Shown piece by piece: positions 28,320 to 37,409 of a DNA stretch of 64,000 bases; within the stretch, counting starts at the first letter, position 1; each line of letters begins with the position of its first letter. The DNA is from Microvirga lupini (GTDB taxonomy: Bacteria > Pseudomonadota > Alphaproteobacteria > Rhizobiales > Beijerinckiaceae). The position numbers and the translations under genes are program-made. Location: the NCBI RefSeq assembly GCF_014191055.1, contig NZ_JACHWB010000009.1, positions 1 through 64,000 of the forward strand, in the 5' to 3' direction. Below the pieces are notes generated by a model. It was not told where the DNA came from. It saw only the letters and a list, made by a program, of their open reading frames with translations, and ran no database searches.

Positions 28320-29747
28320 ATGTATCCTGACGTTCAACTCTACATCGACAACGTTTGGGGCCCCGGCAGTGGCAAGCCCATCCCAGTCCTCAACCCTGCG
28401 ACTGAAGAAGTGATTGGCACGGTCGCTTGCGCGGGTCCGGACGACCTCGACCGCGCTCTCGACGCCGCTTCTCGCGGCTTCGCCGCCTGGAGTAGGGTCC
28501 CGGCCTTCGACCGATCAAAGCTGATGCGCCGGGCCGCCGACCTGCTGCGGAGCCGGACCGAGGATATTGCCCGGCTCTTGACTCTCGAGCAGGGAAAGCC
28601 GCTCGTCGAATCGCGGGCCGAAATTGCTGCCGCTGCGGATATCATCGACTGGTTTGCCGAGGAGGCGCGGCGCACTTACGGCCGTGTCATTCCCGCGCGC
28701 GCCGCCAATGTGCAGCAGCTTGTGATCAAGGAGCCTGTCGGCCCCGTCGCGGCATTCACGCCATGGAACTTCCCAATCAACCAGGCCGTTCGCAAGATCT
28801 CCGCCGCGCTTGCCACCGGTTGCTCGGTCATTCTCAAGGCACCGGAGGAGACGCCTGCCGCCCCAGCCGAGCTGGTGCGCGCTTATGCGGATGCAGGACT
28901 GCCAGCTGGGGCTCTGAACCTCGTCTATGGGAGCCCGGCCGAGATTTCCGGGCATCTCATCCCCCATCCGACAATCCGGAAGATCTCCTTCACCGGCTCG
29001 ACCGCGGTCGGAAAGCAGCTTGCCTCCCTCGCAGGGCTTCATATGAAGCGTGCCACCATGGAACTGGGAGGCCATGCTCCAGCAGTCGTCCTCCCGGACG
29101 CCGATGTGGACCGAGCCGCAAAGACTCTCGCGGCTAGCAAGTTCCGCAACGCCGGCCAAGTTTGTGTGGCGCCAACTCGGTTCATCGTCCATGCCGACGT
29201 GCATGATGAGTTCATCAGCCGCTTCACTGCGGCTGCCCAGGCGCTCAAAGTCGGCGATGGGCTTGCGGAGGGAACCGTTGTGGGGCCGCTCGCCAACGCT
29301 CGCCGAGTCCACGCCATGGAGGACTTGATTCAGGATGCCGTATCGAAGGGCGCGCACATTGCGACGGGCGGCCGCCGGTTGGGCAACAAGGGATATTTCT
29401 TCGAGCCGACCGTCCTCACGGGCGTTCCGCGCGAAGCACGAGCAATGAACGAAGAGCCCTTCGGGCCTCTTGCACTCGTGCTACGATACGAGTTCCTTGA
29501 CGAGGCGATCATCGAGGCGAACCGCCTCGACTACGGCCTCGCCGCCTACGGATTCACGCGCTCGGCCGAGCACGCAAGCACCCTCGCGTCCTCTATAGAA
29601 AGCGGAATGGTTTCGATCAACCATTACGGTTTGGCACTGCCCGAAGTGCCATTCGGCGGCATCAAGGATTCTGGCTACGGCTCTGAAGGCGGCACAGAGG
29701 CAATGGAAGCTTACCTCAACACGAGGTTCGTTTCCCACGCGAACTAA
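28320..29747 (+). CDS. NAD(P)-dependent aldehyde dehydrogenase, succinate-semialdehyde dehydrogenase-like
   Basis: A 475-residue protein of the usual length for the family. The general base is probably Glu248 in MELGGHAP and the nucleophile Cys282 in NAGQVCVAP. The cofactor loop FTGSTAVGK is at 224-232. The PWNFP and [10 protein letters not shown] blocks and the C-terminal [15 protein letters not shown] are the GabD-type signatures. It oxidises a semialdehyde to a carboxylic acid. It closes the peptide-type ABC and aminotransferase unit, 35 bases after the last ATPase gene. A transaminase followed by this enzyme is the classic order for amine or omega-amino-acid breakdown. Confidence 0.9.
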   Translation: MYPDVQLYIDNVWGPGSGKPIPVLNPATEEVIGTVACAGPDDLDRALDAASRGFAAWSRVPAFDRSKLMRRAADLLRSRTEDIARLLTLEQGKPLVESRAEIAAAADIIDWFAEEARRTYGRVIPARAANVQQLVIKEPVGPVAAFTPWNFPINQAVRKISAALATGCSVILKAPEETPAAPAELVRAYADAGLPAGALNLVYGSPAEISGHLIPHPTIRKISFTGSTAVGKQLASLAGLHMKRATMELGGHAPAVVLPDADVDRAAKTLAASKFRNAGQVCVAPTRFIVHADVHDEFISRFTAAAQALKVGDGLAEGTVVGPLANARRVHAMEDLIQDAVSKGAHIATGGRRLGNKGYFFEPTVLTGVPREARAMNEEPFGPLALVLRYEFLDEAIIEANRLDYGLAAYGFTRSAEHASTLASSIESGMVSINHYGLALPEVPFGGIKDSGYGSEGGTEAMEAYLNTRFVSHAN

Positions 29748-29802
29748 TCGGGCTGCCGTGGGAATGGGTTCGATTTGCCATCCGAGTCGTCTTGGAACGG
29801 AA

Positions 29803-29840
29803 GAGGCGCCTCTCGCGGCATCGCGCGAGGAGGCACCGAC
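29803..29840 (+). terminator. hairpin after the aldehyde dehydrogenase gene
   Basis: GCGCCTCTCGCG and CGCGAGGAGGCAC form an imperfect GC-rich hairpin about 55 bases after the stop codon. It probably ends the long plus-strand operon before the GntR gene. No T-run follows directly. Confidence 0.45.
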
Positions 29841-30084
29841 TGATGGTCCTGCCTCACGCTTCTCGGCCTAGGGGGGCCTTTCTTATCGCTCGAACTGCAG
29901 GCAAGCTACCAACGATTTCTGTGTCACCGTCTCGCTTCTTGGGCGGGTGCTATGGATCCCCAGATATAGCTTGGAAACTCAGCACCTCGTGCTGCAAAGG
30001 ACAACGAGAGGTGCCCAGTGCAATGTGAATTCGGTTGCTCCCAATCACCTGAAGGTTTAGACGTCCTTTGCAAACAAAGTCCGT

Positions 30085-30105
30085 TCGCTATATTATATAT
30101 TAAAG
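30085..30105. promoter_or_regulatory. AT-rich palindromic patch before the GntR gene
   Basis: CTATATTATATATTAAAG lies about 60 bases before the regulator's start. It partly resembles the CTATATCA half-site seen near 38600 and may be a promoter with an autoregulatory site. The match to the 17-base motif is weak. Confidence 0.3.
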
Positions 30106-30155
30106 GGGCTGTGGCACGCTGAGTTCTTAGCGGGAAGGCCCATCTAGGATACAGC

Positions 30156-30878
30156 ATGGCCGATTTTGACCAGATGCCTGGCGACACCGGTGTAGGTCCG
30201 GTCACCCGCGACAGCCTGACCGGCCTTGTCTACAACAACCTGCGCCAAGCGCTCATGGAAGGCAGGTTCTGGCCCGGTCATAGATTCAAAATCCGTGATC
30301 TTGCGGCGACGATGAATGTCTCCGAAACACCTATCCGCGAGGCGTTGATGCAGCTCGTGCGCGGACGAGCCCTGGAAATGCAGGCAGGCCGTTCGATCAT
30401 CGTTTCTCACATGACCGCGAAGCAGTACATCGAACTGAGAACCGTAAGACTTTTCCTTGAAGGCTTGGCGGCAGAGCATGCGACCACGCGCATTTCGGAA
30501 GCTGACATCGACAAGATGGCCGCATACCATGAGGAGCTGATTGGCGCGGAGAAGGAGCAACGGTGGTCGGATGCGGTACGCGCCAACTGGCAGTTTCACC
30601 ACTGCCTCTATGATGGATCAGACCTCCCAGAGGTTCTCGCCATTCTCGACGATATCTGGATGCGCAACGGACCACTGCTGAACTTCCACTATCCATATGC
30701 TCCGCCGACCTATCCGAACGAGCACCAGCACCTTTCCGTTCTCAAGTTTCTGCGGCAGCGGCGGCCAGACCAGGTTCGCGAAGCGATTCAAGCGGATATG
30801 ATGGAGGGGGGGCAGAAGCTGGTTCGTCTGCTCGAGAGGTATGGCAGCACTCGGACCATACCTCTGCCGGGTCTTTGA
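30156..30878 (+). CDS. GntR family regulator with FCD domain
   Basis: A 240-residue protein. Residues 15-85 form the GntR winged helix (LVYNNLRQALMEGRF, FKIRDLAATMNVSETPIREALMQL). The rest is a helical FCD effector domain with EHATTRISEADIDKM and NWQFHHCLYDGS, where the His pair and Asp are typical metal- or ligand-binding positions. FCD regulators sense small acids from catabolic pathways. It lies in the centre of the island between the two arms. It is the natural candidate to bind the repeated TGATATATCA sites. Confidence 0.9.
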   Translation: MADFDQMPGDTGVGPVTRDSLTGLVYNNLRQALMEGRFWPGHRFKIRDLAATMNVSETPIREALMQLVRGRALEMQAGRSIIVSHMTAKQYIELRTVRLFLEGLAAEHATTRISEADIDKMAAYHEELIGAEKEQRWSDAVRANWQFHHCLYDGSDLPEVLAILDDIWMRNGPLLNFHYPYAPPTYPNEHQHLSVLKFLRQRRPDQVREAIQADMMEGGQKLVRLLERYGSTRTIPLPGL

Positions 30879-30896
30879 AGACTCGGCCGGCTGGCA

Positions 30897-31907
30897 TCAT
30901 TTCCTTCCTTCGACGGTGTGGCGGGCATGGGCATCCTTCACCGCATCGATGAGCGACTGCTCCGACAAGCCGTATTTCTGAAACAGGTAGGGAGTCGAGC
31001 CGCCCTCGGCGAAGGTATCTCGAACCCCGACGCGCCGGAATTCAGCACGCACGCCTCGTTCCATTAGAAGTTCGGCTACGGCGCTGCCAAGCCCGCCGAT
31101 GATCGAGTGATTTTCGGCAGTGACGATCACAGGCAGGCCTCGCGCTAACTCGGCCAAATCCGGATCGAGCGGCTTGATTGTCGGCATGTCGACGATTGTG
31201 AGAGATAGGCCTTCCCGACCGAGCGCCGACGCAGCGCGCAGGGCAATGTCGACCATCATCCCGCAGGCAACGATCAGCCCATCCCGCCCCTGCTGTAGGA
31301 CGCGCATCCGACCGATCTGGAACGCAGATGCCGGCTCCGCCGGTGCCTCGGCGCCGTCGGCGCGCTTGAGCCGCAGATAAACTGGCCCTTCGTGGGCGGC
31401 GATCGCCACGACAGCAGCGCGCACCTGCTCCGGTGTGCTAGGCTCGATCACCGTCATGTTCGGCAAGGCCCGCATCAGGGCAATGTCATCAATCGCCTGA
31501 TGCGACACACCGAGCATCGTCGTGAGTCCGGGAATGACGCCGACAATTTTCACATTCGCCCGCGGATAAGCGACCTGCATGGCGATCTGATCATAGCAGC
31601 GCCGCGTCGCGAAGACGCAGAAAGAGTGAACGAACGGGATCTCTCCGGATCTCGCCAACCCGCCCGCGATGCCAATCATATTGGCCTCGGCAATACCGAC
31701 CTGATGAAAGCGATCCGGCAGTGCGTCGCGGAACAGGTCCGTTTCGGTGGGAAGGGTGAGATCCGCAGTCAGGCAGACGATCCTCGGATCGCGTCGCGCA
31801 GCCTCGAGCAGAGCCTCGCCGTAATGTTTAACAGCACCTGCCGCGGTTTTGCTCCGCGCATTGAAATCATGAACCTCGAGCGAGCTTCGATCAGGCTTCG
31901 GCTGCAT
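30897..31907 (-). CDS. transketolase-like protein, C-terminal half
   Basis: A 336-residue protein from the ATG at 31907, with GGAGG 9 bases upstream. It contains the pyrimidine-binding and C-terminal transketolase domains: FHQVGIAEANMIGIAGGLARSG, then PFVHSFCVFATRR, and the C-terminal TAENHSIIGGLGSAVAELL. Glu in GIAEANM is the conserved activator of thiamine diphosphate. It works with the N-terminal half encoded just upstream, and the two genes overlap by 17 bases. Split transketolases of this kind are often catabolic, moving C2 units in sugar-acid pathways. The substrate is unknown. Confidence 0.9.
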   Translation of the reverse strand: MQPKPDRSSLEVHDFNARSKTAAGAVKHYGEALLEAARRDPRIVCLTADLTLPTETDLFRDALPDRFHQVGIAEANMIGIAGGLARSGEIPFVHSFCVFATRRCYDQIAMQVAYPRANVKIVGVIPGLTTMLGVSHQAIDDIALMRALPNMTVIEPSTPEQVRAAVVAIAAHEGPVYLRLKRADGAEAPAEPASAFQIGRMRVLQQGRDGLIVACGMMVDIALRAASALGREGLSLTIVDMPTIKPLDPDLAELARGLPVIVTAENHSIIGGLGSAVAELLMERGVRAEFRRVGVRDTFAEGGSTPYLFQKYGLSEQSLIDAVKDAHARHTVEGRK

Positions 31908-32778
31908 TTGCTCCCTCCATCCTTTCCGAGGCGGCCAGCGCCTGCAGTGCCTCTTGTGCAATGTCCGGTGGCAGCTTCAGATTGTGCGCGAGCAAGCCTT
32001 CAAGGGAAGGCACGCCCTTGCCTGCAAGGGTCTGGGCTACGATGCAGGTTGGCCGGTCCCGCCCGCGCGCGCGCTCGAGGCAGGCAAGGAGTGCAGGGAC
32101 ATCGTGACCATCCACTCTCTCGGCGACCCAGCCGAATGCGGTGAATTTCTCGTCGATCGGCGCGACCTTCACGACCTTATCGATATGCCCCTCCACCTGC
32201 ATTTCGTTGTCGTCGACGATCAGGCAGAGGTTGGAGAGGTGCGAACTGCCAGCAAAAAGTGCGGCCTCCCACAGCTGCCCTTCCTGCAGTTCGCCGTCGC
32301 CAAGCAGGACATAGACACGTGACGGCGAATGGCGCCGCCGGGCTGCGAGTGCCATGCCGATGCCGACCGACAGTCCTTGGCCGAGGGAGCCGAGGGTTGC
32401 CTCGATCATCCGGCCAGCGCGCTCGGAGGCGTTGACTTCAAACGGCGATCCATCCTTGCAGTAGTCCTCGACGGCAGCCGGATCCGCGATTCCCCGCGCA
32501 GCCAGTGTGGCGTAGAAGATTGCCGTGTTATGGGCCGTTGAAAGCAGGAAGCGGTCGCGGTCCATCCACTCGGGATCAGCCGGGTCGAGCCGCAGCTCGG
32601 CAAAGTAGAGGACTGCGAACAGATCCGCCGCCCCAAGCCCTTGCTGCACATAACCCTGCCCCGTCGGCGCCACAAGTCTGATGACGTCCTGCCTGAGACG
32701 CCGCGCGATACGTGCGAGTTCAACGGCATCGGTCGTTCGGGGCGCCGGCTGGCGCTCGGCTACTTCCTTCTCGCTCAT
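31891..32778 (-). CDS. transketolase-like protein, N-terminal half
   Basis: A 295-residue protein from the ATG at 32778; another ATG lies three codons earlier. The thiamine-diphosphate motif GDGELQEGQLWEA (160-172) with Asn191 in DDNEMQ is complete. His-containing LSTAHNT and ATLGSLGQGLSVGIGMALA are typical. It forms one active site with the C-terminal half. It is downstream of the second DMFase-like gene on the same strand, 80 bases away, which suggests the two belong to one unit. Confidence 0.9.
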   Translation of the reverse strand: MSEKEVAERQPAPRTTDAVELARIARRLRQDVIRLVAPTGQGYVQQGLGAADLFAVLYFAELRLDPADPEWMDRDRFLLSTAHNTAIFYATLAARGIADPAAVEDYCKDGSPFEVNASERAGRMIEATLGSLGQGLSVGIGMALAARRRHSPSRVYVLLGDGELQEGQLWEAALFAGSSHLSNLCLIVDDNEMQVEGHIDKVVKVAPIDEKFTAFGWVAERVDGHDVPALLACLERARGRDRPTCIVAQTLAGKGVPSLEGLLAHNLKLPPDIAQEALQALAASERMEGANAAEA

Positions 32779-32858
32779 TCCTCGCATCCTGTCCTGACGT
32801 ACATCGAACTCTCCCTTTCAACCTGACCTTGCGAAACGCCACCTATATGGAACGCATC

Positions 32859-34526
32859 TCAAGCGGCGGTGAATCGGTCGAGAACGTTGCGGGTAATCCG
32901 TTGGGTGAACGGATCGCCGCGTTTGAGGCCCATCACCCATTCGCAGGTCGCCGCTGTCAGCACTTCGCCCTTCCCGCGGGTCATGTGCACCATCATGCCG
33001 GATCCATACTTGTATCGAGCGAGCCCTTCAGGCGTGATCTCGCCGGTGACGCATTCTACCAAGCCCTCATGGTCGCTGCCGCGCACATAATAGCGGAACC
33101 CATCACCCTGTGGCTCGTCCTCAGCCAGAACGGCCGGAGCCATGGCAAGAATCTGTATTGTCTCCGGCTGGCCCTCTACGGTGACCGGATAGGGGAGGCC
33201 GTGGCGAAAGGTATAGTCCAGCCCGTCCACCTCGTATGCAAATATGCGCTGCTTGTCGCCGAAGATGTCGGCGTAGTGCAACCCCGTGCCAGCGAAGGCC
33301 CAGTGCTCCGGCCGATAGACCGTAAATCCCTTCTGGCCATTAGGAGCAAACCCTCCCCAGGAGGCATAGAGGCCATGGACGCCGTTGACGCCGACGGTCG
33401 ATGCGCCCGGCCGGCGCACATGGCGATCTTCCCATGCAGTCGTCAGCAGGTGAGCCTTGTCCGTTCCCGCGACAGGATCGTTGTGAGCTGCCTTGAATTT
33501 GTAGCAGACCTGCCGCTTTCCTTCATCCTCCAGCCGGATCTGCCACAGGAAGTTGGCGCCGAAGCGGGCAAGCCGGCCGCCGCGCTCGACATAACGCTCA
33601 ACGGCGTCGCGCATTTCCCAAGTCCAGTATTCATCATGACCGACGATGGTCACGCATGGGTACGCATCGAGGAGCTCCGGCCTATAGTGAAGGTCGGTCT
33701 GAGTGATCATATCGAGCTCATAGCCCTCCTTCTCAGCCCAAAGCACGAAGTGGCGATCGAATTGAGCCCATCCGGCCGCTGCGTAGTACTGGCCAAAGCC
33801 GTTGGCAAAAGCCCATTCCTTCATCGGATAGCGCGGTGCATCGCCCATTTCCGGCTCGGGATCGGCACAAATGCGTGGCGCGCCGGCAGGAAGCCAAACT
33901 ACGCCGCGCGTCCAAGGCCGCTCCAGGGACAGGACCGGCGAGGCCTGGTCCTGGTTCTCGCCCTCAACACCGAAGTAGTGATTGGCGCCACCGAAATCGT
34001 TGTAGGCAGTCCAAGTGGCGGTCGGCAGGACCACGAGGATCCTGCCTCGCCGCGTAGCCCCGGTCGGGCGCACGACGAAGAAGTGGTGCTGGACGAATCG
34101 GGTGCCGTTCGCGCGCTCGCAGGAGGAAACCACACGGTAGAAGCCTGAGCGAAGGTTGGAGGGCAGCTTCAAGCGGTAGCTGACCGGCCATTTGCACCCA
34201 TTGCGATATGCGTCGGCCGGGGTCGGGGCGAACACGCCTTCCAGGGCGTCCGCCTCGTGCAGCATTTCCGGCTCCAATCCATCAAGATAGATCTGCAGCC
34301 GCCAGGTCTTCGCTGTTGCGCTGGAATGGAAGGTTACCTCGTCGCCCGGGTCATAGGATATCGCATCGGTGTAAGTGTAGACCTCGGGAACACGAGGGTC
34401 CTCGCGAGGCGCCTCGTACCATGGTTGGCTGTTCCAGTGCTCATCCGCATGCATCGGCCTTGTCTTGCGGGCGGCGACATTGATGGAACCCAGTTCAGGA
34501 GACAGGAATGAGTGCTTTTCTGACAT
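32859..34526 (-). CDS. N,N-dimethylformamidase large-subunit-like protein, copy 2
   Basis: A 555-residue paralogue of the protein at 18980-20644, matching along its whole length. Shared blocks include EGYELDMITQTDLHYRPELL, VGHDEYWTWEMR and GANFLWQIRLEDEG. The start MSEKHSFLSPELG aligns with copy 1. An upstream ATG at 34559 has a better ribosome site (GAGG) and would add 11 residues. It lies between a polyamine-type ABC operon and the split transketolase genes. As for copy 1, a family role in amide C-N hydrolysis is expected. No small-subunit gene is next to it. Confidence 0.85.
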   Translation of the reverse strand: MSEKHSFLSPELGSINVAARKTRPMHADEHWNSQPWYEAPREDPRVPEVYTYTDAISYDPGDEVTFHSSATAKTWRLQIYLDGLEPEMLHEADALEGVFAPTPADAYRNGCKWPVSYRLKLPSNLRSGFYRVVSSCERANGTRFVQHHFFVVRPTGATRRGRILVVLPTATWTAYNDFGGANHYFGVEGENQDQASPVLSLERPWTRGVVWLPAGAPRICADPEPEMGDAPRYPMKEWAFANGFGQYYAAAGWAQFDRHFVLWAEKEGYELDMITQTDLHYRPELLDAYPCVTIVGHDEYWTWEMRDAVERYVERGGRLARFGANFLWQIRLEDEGKRQVCYKFKAAHNDPVAGTDKAHLLTTAWEDRHVRRPGASTVGVNGVHGLYASWGGFAPNGQKGFTVYRPEHWAFAGTGLHYADIFGDKQRIFAYEVDGLDYTFRHGLPYPVTVEGQPETIQILAMAPAVLAEDEPQGDGFRYYVRGSDHEGLVECVTGEITPEGLARYKYGSGMMVHMTRGKGEVLTAATCEWVMGLKRGDPFTQRITRNVLDRFTAA

Positions 34527-34572
34527 GACTAGGCGTGATCCATTGGCTGATCCTGTCATAGGAACCCTCAAC

Positions 34573-34600
34573 ACAGGCGGCCGCGATCACGGCCGCCTGT
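34573..34600 (-). terminator. hairpin after the polyamine-type binding protein gene
   Basis: ACAGGCGGCC and GGCCGCCTGT make a perfect 10-bp stem with an 8-base loop in the gap of about 60 bases between the binding protein gene and DMFase-like gene 2. It may separate them, or act as an attenuator or mRNA-processing hairpin within one transcript. Confidence 0.6.
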
Positions 34601-34633
34601 ATCGGATAACTGCACGACGAGGCGACTGCCGGG

Positions 34634-35701
34634 TCAGCGAGTGAGCCAGGCAGTCCAGCGCTGGCGAAGCTCATCGCGGTGAGCGCCGATCCACTCGAAA
34701 TCGGGTTTTACCAGCTTCTCATAGTTCGCAGGTGACGTAGCATAGAGATCCCGCTCCTCCGGCTTCATGAGCTCGATCGCCGACTTGCTGGCTGTTGCAT
34801 ACTGGACGTCGCGCATGAAGGGCACATGGGTGTCCGTGCTCGCATAGAAGTAGTCGAGATAGGCCATAGCCGCCTTTTTGTCAGGCGCGCCCTTGAGGAT
34901 CGACATGTAGCCTGTGTCACGGATAGCACCCTCCCATGACATAGCCGCTGGGACGCCCTCTTTGATGATGGCCAGAGAGCGTCCCGAATAGCTCATGGTC
35001 ATGACGACATCGCGCGACCGCATGATCTGCTGCACTTGATCGCCGGTCTTCCACCAGACGGCGACATGCGGGCGGATTTCGTCCAGCTTTTTATAAGCGC
35101 GGTCGAGATCGAGCGGGAAGAGCTGCTCGGGCTTGACGCCATCGGCCAGCAGAGCCGCGACCGGCACCCACCAGTCACGATCCCCGGTGTCAGGCAGGCC
35201 GCGAGGCCCCGGAAACTGCTTCACATCCCAGAAATCTGACCAAGTCTTGGGAGCCTTCCCCTTGAAGGCCTCGGTATTGTACGTAAGCAGCATGCCTCCT
35301 GTCGTTCTGGCAACGCCGTAGGGCGTGCACGCATCGGGCACAGCGTACTTCTGTACATTCGGGAGCTGCGAACAGTCGATTTTCTCCAGCATGTTCGTGC
35401 GGGCCACTAGGTCAGGACCCGTTGCTGTAACAATGTCGAACTCTACGTTCCCAGTCCGCATCATGGCCTCGGCACGAGCCCACTGATCGGGAACTTCGAT
35501 CGCTACGGGAACAACCTCGACATCCTTGGCCTTGCCGAAAGGCTCGTAAAAGTACTTGTTGAGGGCATTGCCCATGAGGCCGCCGGTTGTGGCGATGACC
35601 AGTTGATCCTCAAGATCCTGCGCCGCACTCGGCAGCGAACCGGCAACCACCGCGGCAAGCGCGATGGTTGCGGCGGTGCAGTTCAACACGATTTTCGGCA
35701 T
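34634..35701 (-). CDS. ABC transporter solute-binding protein, spermidine/putrescine (PotD) type
   Basis: A 355-residue protein with a signal peptide to about residue 27 (AATIALAAVVAGSLPSAAQ). The ATG at 35701 follows GAGGAGA. Segments such as NVEFDIVTATGPDLVARTNML, PYGVARTTGGMLLTYNTEAFKGKAPKTWSDFWD and WWKTGDQVQQIMRSRDVVM match the PotD/extracellular family 1 pattern. It feeds the two permeases and the ATPase encoded upstream on the same strand. Members carry polyamines, amino acids, amides or organophosphonates. The ligand here is not determined. Confidence 0.88.
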   Translation of the reverse strand: MPKIVLNCTAATIALAAVVAGSLPSAAQDLEDQLVIATTGGLMGNALNKYFYEPFGKAKDVEVVPVAIEVPDQWARAEAMMRTGNVEFDIVTATGPDLVARTNMLEKIDCSQLPNVQKYAVPDACTPYGVARTTGGMLLTYNTEAFKGKAPKTWSDFWDVKQFPGPRGLPDTGDRDWWVPVAALLADGVKPEQLFPLDLDRAYKKLDEIRPHVAVWWKTGDQVQQIMRSRDVVMTMSYSGRSLAIIKEGVPAAMSWEGAIRDTGYMSILKGAPDKKAAMAYLDYFYASTDTHVPFMRDVQYATASKSAIELMKPEERDLYATSPANYEKLVKPDFEWIGAHRDELRQRWTAWLTR

Positions 35702-35742
35702 CAATATTCTCCTCTGGCTTTGCTGTTCTGTGTAGGACTCAA

Positions 35743-36534
35743 CTAGCTCCTCGCGCGCGAACGCATGGCATAGGCGCCGAGTAGGATTGCAACGGACAGG
35801 ACGATGAGCAGTGTTGCAATGGCCGGAATGACAGGGGTGAGGTTCTGCTCGATATCCTCAAACATCCGGCGGGGCAGGGTCTTCTGACGGACCCCTGACA
35901 GAAAGAAGGAGACCACCGGTTCGTCGAACGAGATGATGAAAGCGAAGAATGCGCTGCTCACGACACTCGGCAGGATCAGGGGCAGGGTGATCAAGCGAAA
36001 CGCCGTCCACCGCGTCGCGCCACAACTCATGGCAGCGGCTTCGAAATTGGCGTCGACCTTGCCGAGAGCCGCTGCAGTGGTGAATACCACGAAGGGCAGG
36101 GCGAGAACGGTGTGAGCCAGAACAAATCCCGGAACCGTGCCTGAGAGTCCAATGGTTTGGAAGAAGAGATAGAGTCCGACCGCCAACGCAATGTGCGGCA
36201 CGATAATCGGCCCGATCAGCAGGATTTGGAAAAGACTGGCGAGCTGTCCACGACCCCGCACCATGGCGTACGTCGCTGCTGTTCCAATCAAAGTGGCGCA
36301 TATTGCAGTGAGGAACGCTACCTGGATGCTCAGCCAGGTCGCGTTGCGCCATCCACGACTCGTGAAATATTCCGCATACCACTTCAGCGTGAAGCCGCTC
36401 GGTGGGAACTCGAGATGATCATTCTGGCCGAACGACATCGGAATGATGATCACCAGCGGAATGATGACGAAGGCTAGCACCGTATAGACGTAGGCGCCCA
36501 GCGCGAGTGATCCCCTGTCCAACGCCGGCTTCAT
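35743..36534 (-). CDS. ABC transporter permease, PotC type
   Basis: A 263-residue protein with about six membrane segments, starting AYVYTVLAFVIIPLVIIIPMSF. The coupling loop reads NFEAAAMSCGATRWTAFRLITLPLILPSVVSS, the EAA motif of this importer class. Its start overlaps the stop of the other permease by four bases. It pairs with the PotB-type permease. Confidence 0.9.
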   Translation of the reverse strand: MKPALDRGSLALGAYVYTVLAFVIIPLVIIIPMSFGQNDHLEFPPSGFTLKWYAEYFTSRGWRNATWLSIQVAFLTAICATLIGTAATYAMVRGRGQLASLFQILLIGPIIVPHIALAVGLYLFFQTIGLSGTVPGFVLAHTVLALPFVVFTTAAALGKVDANFEAAAMSCGATRWTAFRLITLPLILPSVVSSAFFAFIISFDEPVVSFFLSGVRQKTLPRRMFEDIEQNLTPVIPAIATLLIVLSVAILLGAYAMRSRARS

Positions 36535-37409
36535 GTTTGGGCCCCCATCAGGCGGTCGAAGCGCAAAGTCTTACTGAAGATCAGTGCGAGCAAGGTGACG
36601 AAGAGCGTCAGCACGCCGACCAGCGCAGAGGCAAACGGCCAGTCGAGCACCTCGCGGATCTGCTGGGAGACAAGTGTCGCAACCATCAGTTCCTGCGGGG
36701 ACCCGAGCAGCGCTGGAGTGATGAAGAAGCCCAGCGCCGTCAGGAACACCAGCAGGGAGCCGCTTGCGACACCTGACATGCTGAGCGGAAGGATGACCTC
36801 AGTAAAGGTGCGCAGCCGAGTGGCGCCCAGAACGGCCGCCGCTCGCATATAGTCGTTGGGGATGCTGCGCAGGGTGCCATAAATCGGCAGGATCATGAAC
36901 GGCAGAAGGACGTGGGTCATTGCGATGACCACCGCACCCTGAGTGTAGAGCAGCTTGATCGGCTCGGAGGTGACTCCCACTGCCATCAGGGCAGAGTTGA
37001 TCAAGCCTTCGCGTTGGAACAGGAAGGACCAAGCTGCAGTTCGAACCAGCACGCTCGACCAAAGAGGCAGTATCACGCAAACACCGACGAGCGCGGCAAG
37101 CGCACCCCGCACGCGGCTCATGTAATAGGCTACTGGAAAGCCCAGGATGACAGACAGCCCGGTAACGAGCATCGCCGTCCAAAGCGTCCGTAGGAGCACG
37201 CGCGTGTAAACCGGATTCGCGACGACGCGTGCGTAGTTGTCGAGGGTCGGCTTCGGCTCGAAGAAGCTGATGAAGAGCAGCTGGGCTAACGGATAGATGA
37301 ATACGAAGGCAATGATGGCGAAGAAGGGCAGAAGCAGGAGCAGCGTCGCGAGTCCGCTCAGCCGCCGCCCGTCGGAGTGCCAGAACCGGGAGCGTGTGGC
37401 AGTCGTCAT
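36531..37409 (-). CDS. ABC transporter permease, PotB type
   Basis: A 292-residue protein from the ATG at 37409, whose ATGA overlaps the ATPase stop. Longer readings to 37667 run backward inside the ATPase gene and are not real. About six membrane segments (LLLLLPFFAIIAFVFIYPLAQLLF first) and the coupling loop MRAAAVLGATRLRTFTEVILPLSMSG are present. It is in a tight operon with its partner permease and the ATPase. Confidence 0.9.
   Translation of the reverse strand: MTTATRSRFWHSDGRRLSGLATLLLLLPFFAIIAFVFIYPLAQLLFISFFEPKPTLDNYARVVANPVYTRVLLRTLWTAMLVTGLSVILGFPVAYYMSRVRGALAALVGVCVILPLWSSVLVRTAAWSFLFQREGLINSALMAVGVTSEPIKLLYTQGAVVIAMTHVLLPFMILPIYGTLRSIPNDYMRAAAVLGATRLRTFTEVILPLSMSGVASGSLLVFLTALGFFITPALLGSPQELMVATLVSQQIREVLDWPFASALVGVLTLFVTLLALIFSKTLRFDRLMGAQT

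Noticed and set aside
32712..34148. A 478-codon plus-strand frame
   Set aside because: It is antisense to the second DMFase-like gene, whose protein matches its paralogue throughout.
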